A DNA stretch of 64,000 nucleotides from Sclerodactyla briareus (GCA_026419785.1 JAODTK010001444.1:620001-684000), one strand, 5' to 3'. Shown: positions 11,990-23,880, counted from the stretch's first letter. Translations and numbers: made by a program. The notes: generated from the letters alone by a model not told the origin.

Positions 11990-12800
11990 ACAGTACACAA
12001 AGAATGGACAGCGAAACCGCTACATGGCCAATACCGACGGCAGTTTCACGAAGTCACATCAACAGAGAAGGCGTACCAGGGATGAGCAGAAGCACAGTGC
12101 TTAAAATAAGAACAGAAGCGTTAATAACAGCAGCGCAAGGTCGAGCCCTCAACATTAAGTGCCACCAAGGCCACGCAAAAGTACTGCGATCATCCCCGGA
12201 CCCGAAGTGCCGAATTTGCGGTGAGAAGATGAGACTGCGACCCACATAGTGAGTGCATGTCGAAAATAGCTGGGAGCCTCTATCGGGCAGACACAACCAA
12301 AGTCGCAGTGCCTCACACCACAGAGTGTGTGAGTTCTACAAGATCCCAACGGAACACAGTAAGACCTGGCTCCACGACCAATCCCAATGGAAGAGAATGA
12401 CAGAGCCAAGATCCTCCGGGACTTCGAAATGAGAACCAATCGAGTCATACACGAAAGAAGACCAGACCTGGTGATAGTGGACAAGGCCGCAAGAGAGGCA
12501 ACGATCGTCGAAGTGGCCATTCCCAACGACCCAAACATCGTCCTGAAAGAAAGAGAAAAGATAGAGAAACAGCAGATCTTCGACTCGAGGTACAGAGGCT
12601 GTGGGATGTCAAAGCCAAGGTGTGCCCGTCGTGATAGGGGCATTCGGCGCAGTCACCACCAACATAAACTCACATCGGAAGATATCGCAGGCCACCCACC
12701 TGAACATCCCTAACGAAGACGGCCATACTTAGCACTTGCCAAATACTAAGACGAGTACTCAACCTCCCAAAGTCCGGGTAGGATTCCGAGGTCGGAGAAA
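11990..12800 (+). mobile_element. LINE 3' coding end, copy 1
   Basis: The C-terminal part of a retrotransposon polyprotein. ALITAAQGRALNIKCHQGH and a zinc-knuckle start CRICGEK lie near 12115-12235, then a broken linker. At 12387-12600 AKILRDFEMRTNRVIHERRPD leads to LVIVDK, VAIPNDPNIV and KEREKIEK. This resembles the C-terminal block ('RPDIVVIDK...VAVPGD...KEQEKIEKYQDL') of a LINE-like group common in marine animals. The spaced RPD..D..K residues would fit a PD-(D/E)XK-type endonuclease fold, but that is inference. The end near 12774-12800 repeats the end of copy 2 (CGGGTAGGATT.CGAGGTC). The frame is interrupted and no RT palm is present. Confidence 0.7.
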
Positions 12801-12839
12801 CCAAGGAGAGAGTCACAACCAAAGAGAGAGTTGTGAGGA

Positions 12840-13162
12840 GACAAAGAGACTGAATCTGCGACAATAGTAGATGTAGCCGTCCGTATTAAATATACCAACA
12901 TAGTACGGAAGGAACAAGAGAAGATCGACAAGTACCAGGATCTGAAACTCGAATACAAAGGATGTGGAACGTGGAAGCCAGAGGGTACCGTGGGGGTGGG
13001 TGCACTAGGAGCTACCACATCAAGACTTGACCAACACATACTGAGCACACCTGGTAATCAAGAAGTACGAAACCTTCTCAAAGGAGCGCTTCTGGGCATT
13101 GCTCACATACTCCGACGAACACTAGACTTCAGAATCCGGGTAGGATTCGAGGTCAAGGATTT
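12840..13162 (+). mobile_element. LINE 3' coding end, copy 2
   Basis: A second, shorter copy of the same C-terminal region. It reads ATIVDVAVRIKYTNIVRKE, QEKIDKYQDLKLEYK, then VGVGALGATTSRLDQHI and LLKGALLGIAHILRRTLDF. In the family this corresponds to 'VVPVVIGALGA...KGALLGTAHILRRTL', the C-terminus. The copy preserves the very end better than copy 1 and runs directly into an (AAT)n tail, which places the true 3' end of the element here. No start or RT domain is present. Confidence 0.75.
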
Positions 13163-13166
13163 TTTT

Positions 13167-13262
13167 ATAATAATAAAATAATAATAATAATAAGAATAAT
13201 AATAATAATAATAATATAATATAATAATAATATAATAAAATAATAATAATAATAATATAATA
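13167..13262 (+). repeat. (AAT/ATA)n tail of LINE copy 2
   Basis: A degenerate AAT/TAATA run immediately following the LINE C-terminus, most likely its 3' tail. Confidence 0.85.
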
Positions 13263-14180
13263 TTCATGAATTTCCCAAGAGCCTATATATGATAACAATT
13301 TTAATCAAGAAGTCCCGTTTTCTGGGCTGGGTGGCTTAAATTTCCGCGTGCCAACTAGTTAGAATGAAAAACGCGTGTTGTTGAAGTTACACGCAGATTT
13401 GGTGAACGTTGCTTTGACACAAAGACTTCACACGAAACATCAAAGTGATTCCCATGAGGATAATGGCTGGGTACTAGGATATCAAACACACCTATTGCTG
13501 GCTTTGTTATGTTACTAGGAAGCTAAGACACGCATACTGCAAATTTGCTTTGAATAGGGACAATACGGGCATTCTGATATGCGTGGTTATGGATCAAAGT
13601 TTCTTCAGCCGAATTGTTCGCTTGCCACAGGCAGTTACAAGTTCATTACGTCTTGTAAGGGTTGCTAGCTCTGATTCACAAATATTGAAAAATATTCTCC
13701 CAGAGACAAAAATTGCATCTGTTCGAAGCCACATTATATGGTATGCAAAGTTAATTACTGTATTACTTGACTCTTACACACTTCATATATTTGCTCAATT
13801 CTGTGCAGTGCCTTTTATCCCCATGCAAGAAAATAGTCTTGTGATTCGCATACTCCGTTGAATGTTGCTCATGTAACTGTAGCTCACTTTGACCGTGTTC
13901 CTGTTAAATACATGGTGAAATGTGTGTCCTCTAGGGAACTCCTCGTCAACAATTCTTAAGTACGTCCGTCCGACGTTCGTGACAACGCTCTTGCTATAGG
14001 GTGAGTTGTACGATATTAGATTTTGCGGCGCTTCTCCTGCCTACTGATTATCAGGCCCGGTGCTTTGACCTGGATTCATTTAGAATTAATAAAAGATCTT
14101 ACCCAGTGAATGAAACCCGTGAGGGGCCTCTTGGTGAGATGAGCAGAGAGGCGGAGAGGGTGATCGGAAATCTAGAAGTG
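13263..14180. other. No recognisable feature
   Basis: A 103-codon plus frame (13550-13861) has no identifiable domain. Nothing else was recognised. Confidence 0.5.
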
Positions 14181-14183
14181 GTG

Positions 14184-14250
14184 AAAGTCTGACTTCAAGA
14201 TCGAGCCGCGGACCTCTTTTGCTTTACCTGTCAGCGCCCTAACTATGGTA
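14184..14250 (-). mobile_element. tRNA-like SINE head or tRNA pseudogene
   Basis: On the minus strand, CATAGTTAGGGCGCTGAC is followed by GTAAAGC..GAGGTCCGCG and GGCTCGATCTTG. This follows a tRNA core with box A (TAGTTAGGGCGC), an anticodon-arm-like segment and a degenerate box B (GGCTCGATC). A complete cloverleaf is not evident, so a tRNA-derived SINE head or a pseudogene fits better than a working tRNA gene. Confidence 0.45.
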
Positions 14251-16889
14251 TGAAACCAACGGTGGTTCCCAAAGGTCCTGGAGCACGAATCACCATTGAA
14301 TGCGGGATCAGCAGTTCATACTTTAAACAATGAACTCTTGCATGTTGTGTAGAATTTACACAACCTGTGTAGGTCAGTACAGGAAGCATTACGGTGAAAA
14401 CCAAGGGTTGTTCTTGAGTATTTGTATTATCGTAGTGATATTTGTAGAACTGGAGATAAGCTCAATGGGGGAAAGGGTGGGCATGTGACAAGGTCTTTAT
14501 TAGCACAATTGTAGAGCATACTGGAGCCAGCTGCCCATGAGTGTATCAGGTGCAAATGAGGAACTACCTTCACGGTGATGGAAGGGGTGGCTTCCCAATT
14601 CACAGAGGAATGAAAGCTTCAAACGGACAGTATGGTGATATCATTCTCGTTTTTGTTTCTGTTTTAGGATAAGCCTAAATCACCGATGCAATGTTTTTTA
14701 TCCAACTTGTACTCTGTACAGATTAATTACTCAATACAACTGATATTCGCGTTGGCACTAATCGACAGCAGTGACAAAATCCTCATGCCGCGTTCCCTCT
14801 ACTCTATTCTTTGCCTATGGCAAGTCGTACATGCGTGCCAAGGACCTCAGAACCTAATAAACGGATACTGATCGCTCTCGACAACATCGTAGCGTTATCC
14901 TCCCAGACAGTTTACCTGCCAAGAAGATTTTTGCGCAGCATTCATCACAAATTCAACTGAGAATTTGCCCCTCATCTTCTCTTTCCGGGTACTTGGAGCG
15001 GTGTACCTGCCATAAGCACTTGGAACAGCATGATTACAAAAAAACCAAAGCGCATGAAAATTAGACAAGCATGGCAGTTTATGTTACCTCAACCAATATT
15101 GGGTGGAGAATATAGATGGAGAACCGTGTTCAAGTGAGTCTCGATGTTTCACAAATGCTTGAGGCACATAACTTGATTCTTCTCGCCGTGTGATTTTCAT
15201 GAATTGTAGTTAGTTAAGCTACCTGGTAATATGCATCCGAAGTGGCGTTTGCCCACTATAACAAAAACATTCGCTTTCTTCTCATATCCCGAGATACAAA
15301 GAATACGACGAGTCTATGAAATGAGAGAGGGGAATTTTCTGCTTTACAATGTATGTTCACAGAATGTACCCTTTCTTGCCGACAGTAAACCACACGGGTG
15401 GACACAACAACCTGACAGAAGGCGAACGCATGGCCTAAACGTCATTGGTTGGAATCTAAATATATGGTGAAGGCCTTTCTGTGAAGCCGAACAATGCTCA
15501 CGACAATGCATGCAGAAAGTCACCATTAGCAATCCAGTTAGGGGTTTTTGTTGGAATAACTCATGACGATGAGCAAATGAGTAGAATGGGGTAAACTATG
15601 ATGATGCTAGTAGTTTTCCAGTTGTCTGATACAAACATTATATTGTACATTTTTTACTTTTCACTTCTACTTCTTACTGAATCGTAAGCCATGGATTATC
15701 CAGGCTTTCTTGGTAAAGATTTTTGTTCCATTCATGCAGAATGCCTATAGTAGCAGTAGAATTAGCATGATATGGAACATAAGACCCCGTCATCGGCTGT
15801 GCGTGAATTCTAATACTTTATCTCAATCCTCTCATATTTACATAACTGTCATAAAAAGTTACTATTGGTTATTTCGCCACACCACTACGGACAACTACAG
15901 TTTCCTCGTGTGATGGTCAAAAAGAACCATATCGAGTAATGGAAAAACCACCATCCCAAAAGACCATTCAAGATCTGACATTATGCTGCTATATGCTGAC
16001 CATTCACTTTGGTGAAATGGAACAAGAAATTCCTGGCGTTGATGTTGGTTCGCACTGGGTGATATATTTGGAACAAGAAACAGGTCATATCATACTCATC
16101 CTGTAGAGGTCCTCACATTGTCTGCCTCTAAGATGGATTAGATGGTCAATACACCAATGCTCGTGGCGTCGCTCTGGATTGCTAACTAAGCTAGAACCTG
16201 TTTGACTCTTCAAATCACTTTGTAGTGCTGATTCAAATATTTCACGATAGCTGTGAACTAAATCGGTTATCTTCCAATAATTTTTAGACGAGAACTAATT
16301 ATTTTTACCAAGAATAAGTCTACCAAGGAGTTTCGAGAACACGGAGAACCATATCAACAATTGGATTGATGTTTGAGAGAAACATTATCAATCCAGCCAG
16401 CAGGCTTCATGATGTATTATAAAGTGTACTTTCTCGTCAACATTCTTCTACGAACGAAACACTAGCTGATAGCCTTACAAGTATCATTTTCCGGCACCCC
16501 CGTCCCCGGATGCAGGACAATGACGTGCTAGTATAATTATTTTAGCCTATTTAAAGCCCCCAGTGGATAACACGCAGGCTATGAGTCTGAATTAAGGATG
16601 AAACAGAACGTTCAGGGATAATGTTCCAGAACCTAAATTATACCCTCAGGATGTTACCCATATATTACCAATATAATGATTATTGGTTGAAGATCCTATT
16701 GGATGAACGGTTCCAGGGCACTTGCTGTTGCGCTTGGAGTAAGCGTGGAGAAACAGCTACCTTCATTAATGATAAATAAATTCTTCAAAGTACACGATCA
16801 ATTAACATTGAAATACACCTCCGCCCATTGTTGACTCAATGAACCTATGAAAAATTCCACCACTTCCATGCTAATATGAAGAACTCATT
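14251..16889. other. Stretch without recognisable features
   Basis: Several open frames of 60-80 codons (14686-14871, 15231-15470, 15710-15913) were read. None shows a recognisable domain, and both strands are equally open. Confidence 0.5.
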
Positions 16890-17141
16890 TCAGGGGTGCT
16901 GAGATTCTTCAGCACAGCGGAGTATCACAGTAGAATACACAAATTCATTCATGTTTCGTCCGATTCTATCACAATTGCTTATGTTATTCGATGGATCCAA
17001 GATGATTGTAACGAGATACTGATCTGATATGATTTCATCAACATACGTTCCTGTTTCATTTAATAGCAAAAAACCACGCCAAAAAAGGGGCCTTAGCCTC
17101 TGTTTCGGTAACTTTGAAAAAGTATACGATCCGTTGAACAT
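16890..17141 (-). CDS. Unrecognised 83-codon open frame
   Basis: A minus-strand frame from ATG at 17141 to a stop at 16890. Its composition looks protein-like (NETGTYVDEIISDQYLVTII, then DRIGRNMNEFVYSTV), with acidic and amide residues well mixed and no low-complexity bias. There is no recognised domain, signal peptide or transmembrane segment, and no good splice sites were seen at its ends. It could be a coding remnant or chance. Confidence 0.2.
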   Translation of the reverse strand: MFNGSYTFSKLPKQRLRPLFWRGFLLLNETGTYVDEIISDQYLVTIILDPSNNISNCDRIGRNMNEFVYSTVILRCAEESQHP

Positions 17142-18420
17142 TGGCTAATACAAGTCTGACGTCTTGTTCACCACATCGAAGCCTTTCACGAATAGATTCA
17201 TGAGTGCGATGATCAGATGTGTTCATTGTGAATAATTTACTCCAATCTCAGCATACTTAAGACACGTCTACAGTTCACAACTTCTATTAATTTAATATTT
17301 CATCTGTGGGAAATCTTAATATCTCATTGGGAGATTTCAGGATTGTAGTGGTTATAATTTTTAGTGTTCATAATTATTGGGTGCATGTGAGGATTTATGA
17401 CTGGGTCACAGTCCAAAAAAAACGCGCGCAGATTTCGGGGGTTCGAGAACGGGGGTTGTATAATAACACCTCCGAAATTCTAAAAGATCAGTAGTAGTAC
17501 TAGATGGCGGGGAAGAATAGAGGTTAGATTATCAGTGGGCCAGAGGCGGGTTGGTAATTGTTCAATTGGTAAAGGTTAAAGTTTATAGGTTGTTACTCTC
17601 GATGAGCTGTAGAATCGGCGTTAGTTGTGGGCTATTGTTCCCCGTCAGGTTACACTATAGTTTGATGCGATAACACGGAACGTGCTTTCCAGGAAGGTAG
17701 TCGGCCGTATTTAGGTCAGGCGTTATAAAATGATAATAATAATGTAACCGTTTTCATACAACACTTTTCAGTACCAGTATTTTTATGCCCCGCCCCTAGA
17801 CTTTGTTGTTTGGTTTCGTAAGGATGCGCCATGTAGTACATCTCCAAAGCCTTTATAAGGTCATTACACTTGGTTAATGGTAGCTAGTTCAGCCAGCACC
17901 ATAGTGCAAAACCTCGAGCGTTGACACCACCCTGAACTGCCAATACGTCCAAGACGGGGCACGGTGACTTCGAAAAACTGATGTGCACAACACCAGCAGG
18001 AAACAGCTGGAGGCCACTTTTCCTTCTACATAGTAGGTAAAGAGAGCGCAATGAACCTTGACCACACGATTCAGGAACAGTCCTTAGCCTAGCAGACTGG
18101 CGAGGTCGGTGACGGTTGGTCACGGTCGCCGCCAAACCGAAAATTCACGGTTGTGTTCCGACGACCTGTGGCAGGCGCAATTCAATATTCTTCTGTTCGA
18201 AGGGAAAAACCAACACGCCTCGACTGAGATCTGAACATATTCACCAGACCATCGAACCACGGTGGCTCGTCGTATAGACACTATTTGGAACGAATGTTGG
18301 GTGCCGTGGGCAGGTGAGGGGGTGTCTTCCCCTAAAAATGGCCATAGCGCTGATAGTCGGAAAATTGAGTCTGTCACGGCCTTCGAACACTATTCGGCAC
18401 GTAAGACTTTAACGAGTGGG
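17142..18420. other. Stretch without recognisable features
   Basis: Minus-strand frames at 17884-18135 and 18120-18377 overlap in different phases and show no domain. The unit may belong to the repeat that includes the following SINE, but I could not show this. Confidence 0.45.
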
Positions 18421-18700
18421 TTGGCAGCAGTTGGTAGCGCGTCGGCCCTTCCACCGGGAGGACCGGGGTTCGAATATCCCGGATCGAGTCATAAGAACTT
18501 TAAAAATGGTACTTGTTTGCTTCTCGCTGGACGCTCAGCACAAGGGATTGGAGCAGGAAAAACGGGGGTATGCAAGTTGCGGTCTAGTGTGATTACCCCC
18601 ACCCCCACCTAAGGTGCCGCCAAAGGGCAGTTGGGCCTTATTCACCAAGTGTACCTGGGAGTGGATTCGCACTGACAATAGCGGAGATCCTTGTTGGGCC
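18421..18700 (+). mobile_element. tRNA-derived SINE, copy A
   Basis: Box A-like TGGCAGCAGTTGG at 18422-18434 and box B GGGGTTCGAATATCCC at 18465-18480 have tRNA-like spacing. The body contains TGCAAGTTGCGGTCTAG, a C-rich ACCCCCACC segment and GGATTCGCACTGAC. The same ordered blocks occur near 46770-46930 (TGCAAGTTGCCGTCTGG, GCCCCACC, GGATTCGCACGAC), so this is a dispersed SINE family. The 116-codon plus frame 18262-18612 that crosses it is a translation of the repeat, not a gene. Confidence 0.7.
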
Positions 18701-19233
18701 TTGAATTAGGAACGAATCCTCTGCCGCGCAGTATACCATAAAAACAAACTAACTTACCAGACATGATGACAGTAATGATTCATCTAAATGGGGTTGAACG
18801 GAACCATTATATGCGGCCACCCATTTTTATGTACAGTTCTGTCCAGTTAAGTTCATGTCCTTTGTCGCTTGCTTCTTCACAGTATACAGGAATATGTAAA
18901 TAGACAAAATGTATAGTGAAAGGAAGGGGACTAAGAAAACCCTGGGGTACTGGACAAGTAGGCCCTCCCTTTGAATAAGCAATGCTAAAAAAATTCTAAT
19001 ATACCAGAACAAATCAATTAACATACTATTAGCTAGTATGAAGAGAAACGGCAACTACACGTCATTGTCAAACAGTCATTATGGGGGCTATAAGCATTAA
19101 TCAGTATCCACCTTTCAAATGTTCAGAACACGCCTACTGAATTGGGTAATTGTTTACACAGTTTGGCTGCATGTGATAGATCCTTCTAAAACATGAGCAG
19201 AACTGTGCCTGAGGCGTTGCCTATAAATAGATG
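18701..19233. other. No recognisable feature
   Basis: A hydrophobic minus frame (18827-19054) is not identifiable. Confidence 0.5.
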
Positions 19234-19259
19234 TTTTTTTTTTTTTTTTTTTTTTTTTT
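19234..19259 (-). repeat. Poly-T run (A26 on the minus strand)
   Basis: Twenty-six T, equivalent to a poly(A) tail on the minus strand. It may be the tail of a retroposed sequence covering about 19260-19600, but no target-site duplication was found. Confidence 0.9.
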
Positions 19260-19535
19260 CTTTCTGTGTGAGTGACGTGAATTCATTAGCATTCTCGTGG
19301 TGCGAGCTATGGAACATTGGTCGATCACATTAAAAGTGGTTGAAGTGGGGTGGTGACAGGTGGCTTTGGCAACAGAGGGGTAAAACAAGCCAGTATTCGA
19401 GGAAATAATATCACGTGCTTTTAGGAAATTTACCTTGCATAAGGGGAATGAGTGAAAGACTGTCACGCCGATTGGCCAGAGCAGAAAAAAACAAAAACAG
19501 CATGGACTGCCCGGGTTTTGTAAAACCTGCGGCCC

Positions 19536-19580
19536 GTTCAGGTTACGCTCGTTCAGGTTACGCTCGTTCAGGTGACGCTC
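19536..19580 (+). repeat. Three tandem 15-bp units
   Basis: GTTCAGGTTACGCTC occurs twice, followed by GTTCAGGTGACGCTC. The triplet lies near the presumed 5' side of the sequence that ends in the minus-strand A run at 19259. Confidence 0.9.
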
Positions 19581-19839
19581 CACGGGTCTAGCCAAGCTGT
19601 GGAACAGTAATAAAGGAAAGGAGGAACAGACTCAGGTAAATTGTCTTCATGATCCTCTGGGCTCATGCACTTCATATTGACATGATGCCAAGAATCTTGA
19701 ATTTTGATTAGAGATTTAGCGAAGGTGATCACACTATTATTAGACGAGAATCAAAATAAACTCCTAAACATTAGCGCCCTCAGCCTCTGGACTGCTTCAT
19801 CATAGTGTATTCTGAAAGAAGGGTTCATTCGCACGGGAA

Positions 19840-20130
19840 AATCACTTAATCAGTTTTTATCTACATTCAGTCTTTATATATTGTGGATATAGATAATGGA
19901 ATGCAATGAATCTAGGATTGAGCCTCGTGACCTCCGCACTTTGCCTCGTTAGATACTCCGAGTTATGCCATCAAATAGGGTAAATAACTCCAGAACCTGG
20001 AAAGAGCTACGCCTCTAATACCGTAATCAGAGGGATTTGTTAGTGATATGTTATAGTCTATAGTATCAATTGCTTTCGAAAAGATCCCGAAAAACTTCAT
20101 ATGGAATAGTGTTTGTTTTGGATCGCATTA
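19840..20130 (-). mobile_element. CR1/L2-like LINE RT fragment
   Basis: On the minus strand, FSKAIDTIDYNISLTNPSD and YGIRGVALSRFWSYL (about 20075-19985) match RT motif A and the following helix ('LSKAFDTIDHNILL..L.HYGIRGVAL.WF.SYL'). RGSILDSLHSIIYIHNI (about 19940-19890) matches motif B ('GVPQGSILGPLLFIIYINDI'). The two blocks are in different frames with stops, so the copy is dead. The motif spacing is as in a CR1/L2-type LINE. Sequence above 20130 in the frame 20066-20374 may continue the element but is not clear. Confidence 0.7.
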
Positions 20131-20379
20131 TACAATCGGTCGATACATCTTTTTTTTTTGAGTGCACAACTCCGTAGAGTCTACTGGTCGGGTGCCATGT
20201 AACAACTGTTCGGGAATTTATGAAGGAGTAGAAAGCGAGAGCGGTTGGACATATACCTCTCCAGTAACTGTTGATTGGCACAGAAGGAATAGATATAGCC
20301 GATAGCTCAATAATCTTTCGCCCTCTCTCGTAAAATCTTCGCGGCACTCTTTCGGCATAATATTGGTGTTTCATTTGGT

Positions 20380-21385
20380 CTTGGAATTATTCCAGAAGAA
20401 ATATTAAAATGTGATGCAAAAGTCCAAAAGTGTTTGGGCAATGCCTGGCTGTGTTGTTTTTCAGGCCAGCCGATAGACGTGGGTCAGTGACTATGATGCC
20501 AGACTAGCAATCCCTTCCTCAGTAGCAGGGTATGAAAGAATGAATTGGGGTATGCGCATCAATATAATTATAGCAGTTGACGTAGATTGATGTTTTCTGC
20601 TAGTAATGGGCTCGTTGGGAGCGCATGGGTCATTACATGTCCACAATATCAAGATGCTGCACAACTTCCTGCGCGGTAAACTCTTGAAAGATCAGCGTTA
20701 TGCTGACACAACATAGAAATGATGTTGAAAGCAGTCACTCCTATGGTTAGGATTGTTTGTGATATGCTGAATGACTGCCTTCGTTCTGCTTGAAATTGTG
20801 CGCGTGGTGGTAGCGGGTTTCGGTGCCCAGCAAATGTTAGTCATCTCGACAAGCCTTGGTTCTGCGGCCTCTGGATCTGAACCCTAGAAGTATTGCGCTG
20901 TAAGGAATGAGCAGTTCAACAATGAACATCGTTTGATTCAGTGACGAAAATTTCTCCATGGAAGTTTTAGTAAGAGTAAGTCGGCGAATTATCTGCTCAA
21001 TGTTGTCTTGCACGACGGATCATTGGCAAGGTTGACTCTGAACCAGGATAAAGATCGTCTCACTGTTGGCAAACTACAGAGGCAAAGGTCTCAAGTCAGT
21101 TCGTGTTCCATTGTGTGAAAGACGCACACAAATTCTGACTCATTTTACAGGCCCATAGATGTCATTCCCGTTATTGGTGTCATATGTTCCCAAAACACAT
21201 TTTGCAACTCCGAGGGGTATCCCTCGTGCAGTTGCATTTCAGTTCCCGGAACTTGGCCGCGACGCATATCGACGGTATCTTAACTACGCACCGGAGTTTC
21301 CGAATCAACAGTCTTTTTTCCGACTGTCATTTTAAAACATGGGGTGTTTTTTCTAACTTGTTCGACTGAAGATATTAGAGAAAAC
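20380..21385. other. No recognisable feature
   Basis: No domain or repeat was identified. A possible splice acceptor on the minus strand (pyrimidine-rich then CTGTAG near 21070) could serve an exon below it, but the reading is short. Confidence 0.4.
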
Positions 21386-21390
21386 ATACC

Positions 21391-21690
21391 TGTGGCGACA
21401 GTTCGCCCGGCGAATGCGTGAAATCGAAATCGGAGATGTTGATGTTGATATACAATCTGCCCGACTCAATTCCACCGAACTGATTGGACACCAGAAACTG
21501 AAACTTGAAGCAAGTCTTACCACTCCCTGCAAGCCCACAATGGGCGGGGGCAGACTCAGTGACATCAGGGCATTCATGATGATCGTCAATCTTACCTGGA
21601 ATGGTGCATAGATCACTCACAGCTTGGCACACTTCGTCAACCCAAGGGATCGATGAGGGAAAAACTGCAGCGACAAAGGCAAGTGAAGAA
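21391..21690 (-). CDS. Candidate host exon, unrecognised
   Basis: A minus-strand frame of about 95 codons with protein-like composition (SSIPWVDEVCQAVSDLC, then SGRLYININISDFDFTHSP). It ends in CAG followed by GTATGT at about 21390, a good splice donor. A pyrimidine-rich tract ending GCTGCAG near 21665 is a plausible acceptor. It includes GLAGSGKT, which has the form of a Walker A loop, but no Walker B or hydrophobic strand context is seen. The cysteine content would equally fit an extracellular domain. Two other frames are also open here. Function unknown. Confidence 0.3.
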
Positions 21691-21860
21691 CGGGGAACAC
21701 AACTCCCAGAGCGGCCGTCTAGTCAAGGCCGGGGGGTGGGAGATGTTCTCCCTATTAGCTATATCTCTACTGAGACGCAACCAGGCGGTTGGCCAGTCCG
21801 AAACGACGGCGAAGCCCGGATACCCGGCTCTAGCCAGGGTAGGCAGGACAAATCTGGGAA

Positions 21861-22107
21861 CTAATTCCTTACCCCAAAATTCCCCACCCTTTTTTTATAA
21901 TATGTGAAAATGTTTGCCTCATCGTAAACTTTTCTGGCTGCAAGAATGGCATCCTTGCCACCATCTTGTACGTTGTGAGGAATTCCTCTGTGTCTAGTCA
22001 TGATTTTCTTCCTTCCAGAGCATTCCTTGTGTTTGCTTTTTAAGTACTTCGTCTTCTTTGTTTTAGGACCGCTTGTCTTTGACCTTCTCTTTCTTCTTTT
22101 GCCCATC
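21861..22107 (-). CDS. Lys/Arg-rich open frame, candidate exon
   Basis: A minus-strand frame of 81 codons beginning MGKRRKRRSKTSGPKTKK, strongly basic at its N-terminus, with a more ordinary second half (DAILAARKVYDEANIFTYY). A GGTAAGG donor-like site lies just before the stop, so the true exon may end at about 21875. The phase of that donor does not fit the frame of the candidate exon at 21391-21690, so joining the two is not supported. The basic start could be a nuclear-localisation or RNA-binding tail, or the whole frame could be chance. Confidence 0.3.
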
Positions 22108-22109
22108 TT

Positions 22110-23880
22110 GCAAAAAAACTAGGCCCTACGAGAGATCGTGAGCTTTTATGATTTCTATGGTCAGGCATCCATGCTGAGTTCGAGAACCAGGAGTACTCCG
22201 GTCAGGATCGTTCTATTTCTCCGTACAATTCTCTGGAATTTCCTGGACCGATTAGATCTTCATTCTGAATGGCTTGGAATTTTTTGGTTTTGGTTTCTTG
22301 GAGACAAATATTGATAGGAAGACAGTAAGATTATTACGGACAATATAGGAAGTAGGGGGCAAGGTGAAAATAAGTGGGAGAGTTTAGTAAAAGTAGGGGC
22401 AAGTTGCGTGTCTGTCAATGCCCCCCATGCCCACCAAAAACTGTCAAACGAAGTCGTTTTTCGCCGTGGCCCGATATGGCGGAAACCGTATCAAGCTGGT
22501 GGGGGGGGAAGGCGTGACTGAAGATCAAGTAAACGCCCTCAAAACGTCATCAGTAAGAGCATCTTGGATTTTCTCGAGATCGTTAAACCATTGGAATGGT
22601 ATAGTCCGGAGATGATTTGTGCCCTGTCTATAGTATACCAGTATTACTATTACATCGCATCTTCTGCAAAAAAACCTGAAAAAACGCAATGGTACTATTA
22701 ATAGGGGCGGCGGCATATAGGGGGGATATATATACCAATCCCTACCTGCGGGGACGATTAAAGGCAACTCAAATGTCAGAGTTGAAGAGATTTTGTTTCT
22801 AAATATGTTAGCAGAAAAACCTTCATTCAACCAGTTAACACTGGGAGGAGAAAACTTTGTAAGGAATTATTCCCAGATTGGCTAAATTTCGTGGGTGAGT
22901 TGAATATGTGGAATAAATTCCCCAAGTCAAAGTGGCTTTTTCTACTTTCCTATTTTTTGAAACGTATTGGTTGGACGACTGTTGTTTCGATGATTATAGG
23001 CCATTGCCCCATGCAATTTTTTGTACATGTACGAAATCGACTTTTTTGAATCGTAGATTGTGATAATCGATTAGACAAGAAAGAAAAGAAAGACGGAATA
23101 TCTACGAAACCAGATATATCCACCCGCTCGATCCAAATGATGACCCTTCTTCGTATTAAGTCCAAGCTTCCGTTTTCCTTATAGATTAATTGGCGATCGA
23201 ATGGCACCTTCCTTTAGTTTCAGCTGGTTGAAGCAGCACCTAGGGTGGTGATTACCCGTCCAACTGGCTTGCGAATACCAACAGATACATGGATCTTATT
23301 GTTACAATTCAATCTTCACCAAATTAAAATCACAACGTTAGCGGAGAATTGCAGTCTTCGCTGAAAAAAAGGCAGACAGATGCTTAACTGTCTGGGCATT
23401 AGGTCTCGCATAATCACAAATTTGCCTATCTGGTTGCGCATCATATCTGCATTAGAGGCACGGCTGGGGCCACTGATTGGTTTGGGAAGAAAGAATCCAA
23501 TTCGAGAAGAGGTTTCGAACAAGTGTCCATTTCAATCGGTAAGAGCGGTTGTTGTGTATGTAAAGGCCCAGAGTGACACAAATCGCACGGTTTCGGACTA
23601 TATCGACAACCTAGTGACTATTGTTCGCCTTTTCTACGTTTCAACTACGATTCCAACGTTTTCAGTTCGCAGTTCAGCCCGTGGCAGTCTCTTCGAAAAG
23701 ATCCCGAGAGGTGTTCTAGTGTTCTTGTTGGTTGGGTTTTTTTGTTTTGTCTTCTATGTAGACAGTTAGGTTATAATCAGCATGTGTCCGTCGTAAACGT
23801 TAAACGGATGTTATACAGTTCCTCTGGCTTTCAGCACTGAATATTAGACCTTAATATAGCACGGTCAGCCAGTTACCCAA
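22110..23880. other. Stretch without recognisable features
   Basis: The 129-codon plus frame 23380-23769 has no recognisable domain, and the antisense is open over part of it. Short G runs occur near 22500-22508. Confidence 0.45.

Noticed and set aside
11580-12000. Leu-, Ile- or Tyr-rich frames
   Set aside because: They are translations of the (AAT)n run and G runs.
12155-12643. 162-codon minus frame
   Set aside because: It is the antisense of the LINE C-terminal coding block, whose plus-strand reading matches a known family.
18262-18612. 116-codon plus frame
   Set aside because: It spans the SINE promoter and body. No independent coding evidence.
21391-21690. P-loop ATPase gene
   Set aside because: GLAGSGKT has the Walker A form, but no preceding beta strand, Walker B or other ATPase motif was found. 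Left as an unrecognised exon candidate.
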